Origin: Candidatus Benthicola azotiphorus
Lineage (GTDB): Bacteria > Gemmatimonadota > Gemmatimonadetes > Palauibacterales > Palauibacteraceae
Assembly: GCA_947581745.1 (NCBI GenBank)
Contig: CANPVW010000284.1
Coordinates: 1-18,783 of the forward strand
Direction: 5' to 3'
DNA length: 18,783 nucleotides
This document shows, piece after piece, positions 1 through 6,950 of the stretch (within the stretch, counting starts at the first letter, position 1; every line of letters starts with the position of its first letter). The notes below the pieces were generated by a model. That model saw only the letters and a list, made by a program, of their open reading frames with translations, was not told where the DNA came from and did no database searches. The position numbers and the translations under genes were made by a program.

Positions 1-749
<749 letters not shown>

Positions 750-770
750 CGCAGCGGTTCGGGAGGCACA

Positions 771-2444
771 GTGAATGAGAAGTTCGATGCGCCCCGGGGA
801 AGGACGTGGGTGGGTGTGGTGCTGATGATGACTCTCTTCGCCGGCTGCGGCGAGCGTTCGGCCGACCTTGTGGTGGTCGGAGGGCCGGTGTGGACCGGAG
901 ACTCGGCGACTCCGTGGGCCGAGGGCCTCTCGGCCACGGACGGAGTGATCGATTTCGTGGGGTCCGAGGAGCTCGCGAGAGACCGCATCGGTCCGTCCAC
1001 CCGAGTGATCGAGCTCGACGGACGTTTCGCCATGCCGGGCTTCCTCGACACGCACACTCATTTCATGGATGGCGCCTTTCGGCTCACGGCGGTGGACCTG
1101 CGCGATGCCGACAGCCCGGAAGAGCTCGCCCGGCGACTGGCCGAGTACGCCGAGGACCTGGATCACGGAGAGTGGATCATCGGCGGCGACTGGGATCACG
1201 AGCGATGGGGAGGGCAGCTTCCCGATCGCTCGTGGATCGACGCGGTCACCCCTGACAACCCGGTGTTCGTCACCCGTCTCGACTGGCACATGGCCCTGGC
1301 GAACAGCCGTGCGCTGGAGCTGGCCGGGATACCCGAGGACGTGGCATCTCCGGCCGGAGGCGAAGTCGTACGTGACGCATCGGGAAGGCTTACGGGCGTG
1401 TTCAAGGACGAGGCCATGCCGCTCATCGGCGCGCACATACCGGAGCCTACCGAGGCGCAGCGGGACTCGGCTCTCCGGGCCGCAATGCGCTACGCCTCCT
1501 CGCTCGGGCTCACCGGCGTGACGGACATGGGATCGTGGGCGGACCTCGAGACCTACGAGCGGGCCCGCCGGTCCGGAGAGCTGACCCTGCGCGTCTACGC
1601 GTTCGTGCCGCTGTCCACGGTGGACTCCCTCGCCAGGCGAGTGCAGGCCGCCGGCAGGGGAGATGCCTGGCTGCGCATCGGTGGGTTGAAGGGCTTCGTG
1701 GACGGATCTCTCGGGTCCGGCACGGCCCTGTTCGACGAGCCCTACTCCGACGAACCGGGCAACTCAGGTCTGTTCGTGAGCCCGATGGACGAGTTGAAGG
1801 CCCAGGCCATGCGAGCCGACGGGGCCGGTTTGCAGGTCGCCATCCACGCGATCGGCGACCGGGCCAACCGATTGCTCCTGGACATGTACCAGGAAGTCGA
1901 GGACGCGGGTGGTGTCAGGGACCGGCGTTACCGGGTCGAGCACGCACAGCACCTGCGCCCGGAGGACATCGACAGGTTCGCACGGCTCGGTGTCGTCGCT
2001 TCGATGCAGCCGTATCACGCGATTGACGACGGGCGATGGGCCGAGCGACGAATCGGGGTCGACCGGGCCCGGACGACCTACGCCTTCCGCTCACTCCTCG
2101 ATGCGGGTGCCGTTGTCACTTTCGGCTCCGACTGGACGGTAGCCCCGCTCGATCCGCTGCTCGGTCTCTACGCCGCCGTGACCCGGAGGACACTGGATGG
2201 CGCTCACCCCGACGGTTGGATTCCGGAGCAGAAGATCGGGGTTGAAAGCGCTCTGAAGGCCTATACGGTCGACGCGGCCTGGGCGGGATTCATGGAGGGG
2301 TGCAGCGGCTCCCTGACCCCGGGGCGATGTGCGGACCTCGTCGTTCTCGATCGGAATCCCTTCGATGTCGATCCGGAGGCGCTTTCCGACCTTCACGTCG
2401 ACCTGACCGTGGTCGGGGGCCAGGTGGTCTACTCCGGGGAGTAG
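771..2444 (+). CDS. YtcJ-like amidohydrolase (amidohydrolase family 3), predicted lipoprotein
   Basis: Metal-dependent hydrolase of the amidohydrolase superfamily, YtcJ/NfdA-like branch; the substrate cannot be told from sequence. The GTG start at 771 follows GGGAGG (761-766), 4 nt away. The 557-residue product begins with a basic stretch, a hydrophobic segment and the lipobox LFAGC, which puts the lipidated Cys at residue 26; export and membrane anchoring are therefore likely. Family hallmarks are present: the metal-binding HTH pair (H95, H97) in LDTHTHF, a Lys in GGLKGF (K307), H359 in HAIGDRA, H391 in VEHAQH and the catalytic Asp in FGSDW (D454). Residues about 32-80 and 500-557 form the small beta domain usual for the family. 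Length is typical. It lies 21 bases after the helicase gene and converges with the phospholipase gene, with only 4 bases between the two stop codons. Family assignment is firm; function is not. Confidence 0.9.
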   Translation: MNEKFDAPRGRTWVGVVLMMTLFAGCGERSADLVVVGGPVWTGDSATPWAEGLSATDGVIDFVGSEELARDRIGPSTRVIELDGRFAMPGFLDTHTHFMDGAFRLTAVDLRDADSPEELARRLAEYAEDLDHGEWIIGGDWDHERWGGQLPDRSWIDAVTPDNPVFVTRLDWHMALANSRALELAGIPEDVASPAGGEVVRDASGRLTGVFKDEAMPLIGAHIPEPTEAQRDSALRAAMRYASSLGLTGVTDMGSWADLETYERARRSGELTLRVYAFVPLSTVDSLARRVQAAGRGDAWLRIGGLKGFVDGSLGSGTALFDEPYSDEPGNSGLFVSPMDELKAQAMRADGAGLQVAIHAIGDRANRLLLDMYQEVEDAGGVRDRRYRVEHAQHLRPEDIDRFARLGVVASMQPYHAIDDGRWAERRIGVDRARTTYAFRSLLDAGAVVTFGSDWTVAPLDPLLGLYAAVTRRTLDGAHPDGWIPEQKIGVESALKAYTVDAAWAGFMEGCSGSLTPGRCADLVVLDRNPFDVDPEALSDLHVDLTVVGGQVVYSGE

Positions 2445-2447
2445 GTC
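2426..2447. other. Hairpin at the junction of two convergent genes
   Basis: An inverted repeat CTACTC (2429-2434) / GAGTAG (2439-2444) with a CGGG loop, extendable by one GC and two GU pairs, covers the stop of the amidohydrolase gene and touches the stop of the minus-strand gene. No T-run follows on either strand, so it is not a standard intrinsic terminator. It could help separate two converging transcripts, or it may be chance. Confidence 0.3.
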
Positions 2448-2448
2448 C

Positions 2449-3447
2449 TCAGCCGAAGATCGTGCGGATCTCGCGTAGAGGGGACACGCCGCTGTCGCGG
2501 ATGGCGCGCTCGACGGACTGGGCCGCCTCCGCCTCAGTCCCGCCGCGTTCCTCCCACAGCCTCGTGGCCCCGGCAGGCAGGGGAAAATGTCGATCCGCCG
2601 TTTCCCGGATTGCGTCCGCGCTCGGCCAGCCTCCGGCCAGAAGCACCCGCCGACGGATCTTCTTGGCCTCGTTCAGACACTCGTCTCCGATCGGGTCTCG
2701 CTCCGCGGCGCGGGACGCCTCGTCTCGGAGCAGGAAGTCGGCCACCATCTCGAAGCCGTAGCGCTGATAGTGCACCACCTGCGTCGGGTCGAGGTCCCAG
2801 CGTGAGTTGTCGATCACCGTGTCGAAGATCGAATGCCAGCTCTCGTTCCCGGATATCCGGATCATGCCCCGGAAGATTCGGCGGTTGGTAGAGAACGTGA
2901 ACAGCGTGCTCGACAGCACGCGGTGAAAGAGCGCGTCCGTGCCCGAATGATCGAATCGGGTCACGATCCAGCGGGCCAGCTGCGCGTACTCCGGCCCCAC
3001 GTCCACGTCCATCCGGTGTTCCCAGTAGGAATGGCCCAGCGCCCGCGTCGAGGACGTGAGCGTCAGCATGCGCGGCACGAAGGTATTGTGGGCGAGAACG
3101 TCCGCGGCGAGGTGGCAGAGGTAGCCGGTCATCGCGGCGCGCAGGCGACCGTCATCTCCGGCGGCCCTGTGAATCTCTCTCGCCACGTGCCAGTGGTGGC
3201 AGTGGCGGCCTACAGGCGCGTACTTCTTGGCCATCGAGATGTCAGCCGCGAGACTCCCGTACAGGAAGTCGATCGGGTAGCGGGCCAGCAGGGCGGAGAT
3301 GGAGGTCGGGAACAGGTCGAGGGAACGGAGGATCTCCAGGCCGATCTGGGTGTGCGTGGCCGGCCCCCAGGCGAAAGCCGCATGGGGCGCGAGGAGCAAC
3401 ATCCCCGCGGCGAGAACGACACTTCCGACAAACGCTCGGCTGCTCAA
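2449..3447 (-). CDS. Secreted zinc-dependent phospholipase C-like protein
   Basis: Resembles the zinc-dependent phospholipase C / S1-P1 nuclease-like fold, enzymes that cleave phosphodiester bonds with three zinc ions. I choose the TTG at 3447-3445, which overlaps the upstream TGA (TTGA), giving 332 residues. The frame stays open upstream to 3852, but that stretch is a low-complexity shadow of the preceding gene. From this start there is a good signal peptide: a short basic start, the hydrophobic run FVGSVVLAAGMLLLA, and an AFA-W cleavage site. Cleavage would leave Trp27 as the mature N-terminus, matching the family, in which the N-terminal Trp binds zinc. Further likely ligands are H32 (THTQIG), D69 (SLAADIS), a His cluster at 82-87 (HCHHWH), H112/D116/H120 in HLAADVLAH, and H139/E143 in HSYWEH. 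The C-terminal part (about 190-332) has no motif I recognise. Family fairly sure, substrate unknown. An ATG inside the signal region is a less likely start. Confidence 0.8.
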   Translation of the reverse strand: MSSRAFVGSVVLAAGMLLLAPHAAFAWGPATHTQIGLEILRSLDLFPTSISALLARYPIDFLYGSLAADISMAKKYAPVGRHCHHWHVAREIHRAAGDDGRLRAAMTGYLCHLAADVLAHNTFVPRMLTLTSSTRALGHSYWEHRMDVDVGPEYAQLARWIVTRFDHSGTDALFHRVLSSTLFTFSTNRRIFRGMIRISGNESWHSIFDTVIDNSRWDLDPTQVVHYQRYGFEMVADFLLRDEASRAAERDPIGDECLNEAKKIRRRVLLAGGWPSADAIRETADRHFPLPAGATRLWEERGGTEAEAAQSVERAIRDSGVSPLREIRTIFG

Positions 3448-3893
3448 CCCAGGCGCCTGCGCTCCGATCGGGGTACCCGTCGCTTCTTGCCCCGTCCGCC
3501 CAGGCGCAGCGCCCGCATGATCGCTGCCGTGGAGAAGAACGTCTCTTCCGCCTCCTCGACGGCCACCTCCAGCAGCGCGTTGATCTCCGAGATCCGGTCC
3601 TCGGCCAGCTCCACCATTCCCTCGACGGAGGTCGTGGCCCGGATGACCGTGCGATCGACCCGATCGATATCGTCCGCGAGGGAGGCCGCGACGACCTCCA
3701 CCTGATCGAGGATCTGCTGAGACTGATCCAGGACAGGCAGTGCCTTCTTCAGGAGCTCGTCCGAGAGCTCCTCGATCACGCGAAGGCTTGACAGGGCCCT
3801 GGGCAACAGACGAAGGGCCCCGATGATGCACACGCTGCTGAGCACGATCCACAGGATCAACGACAGGATGACCAATATCTGATAGAAGGTCAC
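3444..3893 (-). CDS. DUF948-like membrane-anchored coiled-coil protein
   Basis: Hypothetical protein of about 149 residues. The GTG at 3893-3891 follows GGGAGGA (3897-3903); an in-frame TTG at 3911 would add six residues. One hydrophobic helix spans residues about 4-26 (ILVILSLILWIVLSS). It is followed by about 95 residues of heptad-like helix with repeated small 'VDR / LADDIDRVD' style segments, and a very basic tail (RGKKRRVPRSERRR). This layout of an N-terminal anchor plus a cytoplasmic or periplasmic coiled coil fits the DUF948 / YtxG-like group, whose role is not settled. The stop overlaps the start of the phospholipase gene by 4 nt, so the two are probably translated together. It lies 151 bases downstream of the EIIA gene on the same strand. 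No clear promoter was seen in that gap, and a 6-bp hairpin there (3986-3991/4001-4006) lacks a T-tract. Confidence 0.72.
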   Translation of the reverse strand: MTFYQILVILSLILWIVLSSVCIIGALRLLPRALSSLRVIEELSDELLKKALPVLDQSQQILDQVEVVAASLADDIDRVDRTVIRATTSVEGMVELAEDRISEINALLEVAVEEAEETFFSTAAIMRALRLGGRGKKRRVPRSERRRLG

Positions 3894-3896
3894 CGA

Positions 3897-3903
3897 TCCT
3901 CCC
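3897..3903 (-). promoter_or_regulatory. Ribosome binding site deciding the GTG start of the DUF948-like gene
   Basis: On the minus strand GGGAGGA lies 3-4 bases before GTG (3893). It is a better match than anything close to the TTG at 3911, so it favours the shorter protein. Confidence 0.5.
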
Positions 3904-4044
3904 GGTTCCAAGAAGGGGACGCTCCGCTCAAGATGTCCCGATGATCCCCCTCCGACAACTGTCCGCCTTTCATCAGCGCACGATACGGGCCATCGTCGGG
4001 GGCCCGCCGCCGGACTTCGGGAACGAGTGCGCGACGGCGCGGCT

Positions 4045-4509
4045 TCAGGCGTGCATACGCTCGTACTCGGCGATCGTTTCGATCACCGTCCGTCCATCGT
4101 CGCACGAGCGCAGACCTTCCACGAATGCGGGATCCCTCCCCAGTCGGGCGATTCGCGCGAGCAGCCTGGTGTGGTGCCCCGCACGGTCGGGCGGTGACAG
4201 GAGGACGAAGAACACGTGGACCGGCTCGCCGTCCATCGAATCGTAGTCAGCTCCGTCCGGCGAGACTCCTACGATCACCTGCGGCTCCGGAATGGACGCG
4301 CTGATGGCGTGCGGGATCGCGATGCCGTGTCCGATACCCGTGCTGAGGATCTTCTCGCGGGCCAGCAGGGCGGCCAGCACGGGCTCCTGCGCCGCCAGCG
4401 ATCCGCGGCTCACAAGCGGGGTCAGGATCTGCTCCAGGATGCCCCGGACGTCGTCGTTCCGAATGTCGGTTACGACCCGGTCCTCCGCCAAGTACTCGGT
4501 GAGCGTCAT
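4045..4509 (-). CDS. PTS EIIA-type (PtsN-like) phosphotransfer protein
   Basis: Single-domain EIIA of the fructose/mannitol type (PTS_EIIA type 2), 154 residues. It accepts phosphate from HPr or NPr on a histidine and either passes it to a sugar permease or acts as a regulator. The signature GIGHGIAIPHA is present, with the phospho-acceptor His at residue 67. The ATG at 4509 begins MTLTEYLAEDRVV, where the domain normally starts; the open frame to 4659 crosses the promoter region and is not used. Length matches PtsN (EIIA-Ntr). No EIIB, EIIC, HPr or EI gene is nearby, which points to a regulatory role rather than sugar uptake. It diverges from murA. The site His and surrounding residues look intact. 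PtsN orthology is an inference; other stand-alone EIIA proteins look similar. Confidence 0.87.
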   Translation of the reverse strand: MTLTEYLAEDRVVTDIRNDDVRGILEQILTPLVSRGSLAAQEPVLAALLAREKILSTGIGHGIAIPHAISASIPEPQVIVGVSPDGADYDSMDGEPVHVFFVLLSPPDRAGHHTRLLARIARLGRDPAFVEGLRSCDDGRTVIETIAEYERMHA

Positions 4510-4563
4510 TGCGCCATCATCCCCGGGGCTGGGCCGGACCCGCGGTCCGGATCGGTGCGCGGA

Positions 4564-4593
4564 AGCATAGACGCCCCCCGGAAAACCTGTCAA
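4564..4593 (-). promoter_or_regulatory. Sigma70-type promoter for the EIIA gene
   Basis: On the minus strand TTGACA (4593-4588, perfect -35) is followed after 18 bases by TATGCT (4569-4564, 4 of 6). Transcription would start near 4557, giving a leader of about 48 bases before the ATG at 4509. Confidence 0.65.
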
Positions 4594-4610
4594 GACGGAA
4601 AGAAAGCGCG

Positions 4611-4640
4611 TTGCCGTGCTGACCGGGTGTGCTCTACCTT
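4611..4640 (+). promoter_or_regulatory. Possible promoter for murA
   Basis: TTGCCG (4611-4616), an 18-base spacer and TACCTT (4635-4640) lie about 50 bases before the murA start. The match is moderate (4 of 6 in each box), but the position back to back with the opposite promoter is sensible. Confidence 0.4.
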
Positions 4641-4690
4641 GCCCGGCGCAGATCCGCAATGAGGCCGCCGACGACCAGCAGGAGTCACGG

Positions 4691-5974
4691 ATGCACTACC
4701 GGATAGAGGGCCCGGCCAGGCTGAGCGGCCGGTTCAGGCCGGCCGGTAACAAGAACGCCGCGCTACCGATTCTCGCGGGGTGCCTGCTGGCCGATGAGTC
4801 CGTCGTGCTCGAGAACGTGCCGGATATCAGAGACGTCCGGACGATGATCGAGCTGATCACGAGCTGTGGGGCGACCGTGGTCCGGGAAGGCGGTGGTCGA
4901 GTGGTCGTCGATCCTCGGGGTGTGGACCGTTGCGAGCTCGATCCGGAGCTGTCCGGCAGGATCCGGGCATCGATACTTCTCGCGGGCCCTCTGCTCGCGC
5001 GATCCGGATCGGTCGTGCTTCCTCCTCCGGGCGGGGACGTGATCGGCCGACGTCGCCTGGACACCCATTTCCTGGCGCTCGGGAAACTGGGGGCCGAAGT
5101 GGAGATCGGCGATCGATACGAACTGAGGGCGCACCGCCTCAAAGGGGCGGACATCTTCCTGGACGAGCCGTCCGTGACGGGCACGGAGAACGCGATCCTG
5201 GCAGCCGTGACGGCGACGGGAACGACCCGACTGCGGAACGCCGCCGCCGAGCCGCACGTGCAGGACCTGTGCGCGTTTCTGTGCGCGATGGGGGCGCAGA
5301 TCGAGGGGGCGGGGACGCACGACGTTCATATCGAAGGTGTCGAGCGCCTCGGCGGTGCGAGCCACCGGATCGGGGCCGACCACATCGAGGTCGGGAGCCT
5401 CGTCGGCCTGGCGGCGATCACGGGTTCGGACCTCGTCATCGAGGACGTGGACGCCGCGCACATGGACCCGCTTCGCATCGGATTCGAGCGTCTGGGCATC
5501 CGGTGTGACCTCAGGGGGTCGGACCTTCACGTGCCGTCGGAGCAATCGCTCGTCATCGAGGCGGATATCGGCGACCAGGTTCCCAGCCTGGGGGACGGGC
5601 CCTGGCCGGCCTTCCCGGCCGATCTGATGTCGATCGCCCTGGTGGTCGCGACGCGTTGCAAGGGTACGATCCTGATCCACGAGAAGATGTTCGAGTCGCG
5701 CATGTTCTTCGCTGACAAGGTAATCGCCATGGGCGGGCGAGTCGTTCTGTGCGACCCGCACCGGGCGGTCGTGATCGGTCCTACGCGCCTGCGGGGGTCC
5801 GTCGTGGAGAGTCCCGACATCCGCGCAGGCATGGCGCTGCTGATCGCCGCCCTCGCGGCCGATGGCGTGAGCCGGATCCACAACATCGGTCAGATCGAGC
5901 GGGGATACGAGAGAATCGACGAGCGATTGCGAGCCCTCGGTGCGCGTATCGAGCGCGTGGAGGAAGGCCACTGA
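4691..5974 (+). CDS. murA: UDP-N-acetylglucosamine 1-carboxyvinyltransferase (MurA)
   Basis: Transfers enolpyruvate from PEP to UDP-GlcNAc, the first committed step of peptidoglycan synthesis in the cytoplasm. The start is ATG 4691 with GGAG about 9 bases upstream, giving 427 residues, the normal size. Seen are GNKNA at residues 19-23 (substrate-binding Lys21), the RASILLAGPLLAR region, a FPADLMS motif carrying the catalytic Asp, and SPDIRAGMALL carrying the conserved Arg near the C-terminus. The loop that normally reads PGGC(A/T)IG here reads PGGDVIG: the residue equivalent to E. coli Cys115 is Asp116 (GAC at 5036-5038). In known MurA enzymes a Cys-to-Asp change keeps activity but abolishes covalent inactivation by fosfomycin. 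The paralogue EPSP synthase is excluded by the UDP-GlcNAc-type motifs. The stop codon overlaps the likely CTG start of the next gene. Confidence 0.96.
   Translation: MHYRIEGPARLSGRFRPAGNKNAALPILAGCLLADESVVLENVPDIRDVRTMIELITSCGATVVREGGGRVVVDPRGVDRCELDPELSGRIRASILLAGPLLARSGSVVLPPPGGDVIGRRRLDTHFLALGKLGAEVEIGDRYELRAHRLKGADIFLDEPSVTGTENAILAAVTATGTTRLRNAAAEPHVQDLCAFLCAMGAQIEGAGTHDVHIEGVERLGGASHRIGADHIEVGSLVGLAAITGSDLVIEDVDAAHMDPLRIGFERLGIRCDLRGSDLHVPSEQSLVIEADIGDQVPSLGDGPWPAFPADLMSIALVVATRCKGTILIHEKMFESRMFFADKVIAMGGRVVLCDPHRAVVIGPTRLRGSVVESPDIRAGMALLIAALAADGVSRIHNIGQIERGYERIDERLRALGARIERVEEGH
5959..5963 (+). promoter_or_regulatory. Shine-Dalgarno site for pgeF, pointing at a CTG start
   Basis: GGAGG at 5959-5963, inside the end of murA, is exactly 7 bases before CTG at 5971. 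The first conventional start in frame is GTG at 5989, 25 bases away and too far for this site. Confidence 0.55.
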
Positions 5975-6780
5975 ACCGTTCGCCGCTCGTGACCGCCGAG
6001 GCCGGGTTCGCGGAGCCGCATCGGTTCACCGCCCTCGAGGCCATCGTCCCCGGGGTGGTGGCAGGAATCACGGCCGTGCCGCCCGGCGACGGAGCCGGCT
6101 CGGAATCGGACTTCGGGCTCGCGACCGGCGGCAGTGCGTGGGACGTGATGCGACGCTACGAAGGACTCGCCCGGGCAGTGGGGGCGAGCACGGTGATGGT
6201 CGGGCGCCAGGTCCACGGTACGAGGGTCGTGGAAGCCGGGGCGATCCAGGCTTCCGGAGTGCATGTGGTCGGGGAAGCGGACGGACTGATGACCTCGATA
6301 CCGGGCATTCTGCTCGCCGTGACCGCCGCGGACTGTGTGCCCGTGCTGGTGGCGGACGTCTCCGGGCGCTGCGTGGCGCTGGTGCACGCCGGCTGGCGGG
6401 GCGCGGTGGCGGGAATGCTGGAGGCGGCGGTCCGGGCGCTGGGCGAACGGTTCGAAGTGACCCCTCCCGATCTCGCGATCTTCCTGGGGCCGGCGATCTG
6501 CGGAGATTGCTATGAGGTGGGAGCAGAGGTCCTGCGGGCCTTCGGTAAGAGCGACCGTGGCCCGGCGGGATTGGACCTTCGCTCCGAGCTGAGCCAGCGG
6601 GCGATCGAGTCGGGAGTGCCCCGGGACCGAGTCATGCGATCGGAATGGTGCACGCGCTGTGGTCCCGTCACGTTCCACTCGCACCGGGGCAGGGGAGTGG
6701 ACGCGGGTCGCATGGCGGCGTTTCTGGGCCTCCGGGGAGAGAGCCCGGCGCCGGAATTGCCCGCAACGGCCGGGGCATGA
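5971..6780 (+). CDS. pgeF: PgeF / YfiH-family peptidoglycan editing factor (multicopper polyphenol oxidase/LACC1 family)
   Basis: Member of the YfiH/LACC1 (DUF152) family. In E. coli this protein removes wrongly made UDP-MurNAc-L-Ser from the peptidoglycan pathway; related proteins have purine nucleoside phosphorylase/adenosine deaminase activity. The metal-site triad is intact: H82 in RQVHG, C122 in TAADCVP and H139 in LVHAGWRG (numbering from the CTG). The C-terminal TFHSHRGRG motif is also present. Length is 269 residues from CTG 5971, or 263 from GTG 5989. The CTG overlaps the murA stop as CTGA and has a well-spaced GGAGG, so I prefer it; GTG 5989 is the conservative alternative. An open frame further upstream to 5749 only runs through murA. 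Coupling with murA supports a role in cell-wall precursor quality control. Confidence 0.9.
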   Translation: MNRSPLVTAEAGFAEPHRFTALEAIVPGVVAGITAVPPGDGAGSESDFGLATGGSAWDVMRRYEGLARAVGASTVMVGRQVHGTRVVEAGAIQASGVHVVGEADGLMTSIPGILLAVTAADCVPVLVADVSGRCVALVHAGWRGAVAGMLEAAVRALGERFEVTPPDLAIFLGPAICGDCYEVGAEVLRAFGKSDRGPAGLDLRSELSQRAIESGVPRDRVMRSEWCTRCGPVTFHSHRGRGVDAGRMAAFLGLRGESPAPELPATAGA

Positions 6781-6809
6781 TTGCGATGGTGGCCGTGCGC
6801 TGATATTTT
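6781..6809 (+). promoter_or_regulatory. Candidate promoter of the rimP-nusA-infB operon
   Basis: TTGCGA (6781-6786), a 17-base spacer and TATTTT (6804-6809) directly follow the pgeF stop. Each box matches 4 of 6, and the AT-rich -10 stands out in GC-rich surroundings. Transcription would begin near 6816, about 50 bases before the leader hairpin. Confidence 0.5.
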
Positions 6810-6866
6810 CGCTGCGTAGACGGGCGCCGGGCGCTGGCCAGCCGGGAAGGCCCAGGAAGGATGTTG

Positions 6867-6898
6867 AAGTGGGGAACCCTTATCGGCCCCACTTTTTT
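6867..6898 (+). terminator. rimP-leader-type terminator/attenuator hairpin
   Basis: AAGTGGGG (6867-6874) pairs with CCCCACTT (6887-6894) across a 12-base loop, and the last Ts belong to a run of six (6893-6898). The shape is that of an intrinsic terminator. It lies 52 bases before rimP and downstream of the candidate promoter. Hairpins of the same GTGGG/CCCAC kind are known ahead of rimP operons in many bacteria. It could end pgeF transcription, attenuate the nusA operon, or both. Confidence 0.7.
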
Positions 6899-6950
6899 GT
6901 TGCGGGTCGCTCGCCGCACGCGGGCGCGCAGACTTGCGGGTGTCTGAGGC

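Noticed and set aside
3448..3852. N-terminal extension of the phospholipase frame up to 3852
   Set aside because: Gly/Arg-rich shadow of the DUF948-like gene; the true start is best placed at TTG 3447, where a signal peptide begins.
3986..4006. Hairpin CGGGCC/GGCCCG between EIIA and the DUF948-like gene as a terminator
   Set aside because: No T-run follows it on the minus strand, and the stem is only 6 bp.
3890..4105. Small minus-strand frame of 71 codons between the EIIA and DUF948-like genes
   Set aside because: Overlaps the end of the EIIA gene and the start of the next gene, is Arg-rich, has no ribosome binding site and no family resemblance.
4763..5971. 402-codon open frame antisense to murA
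   Set aside because: Exactly mirrors murA and has no domain; a shadow.
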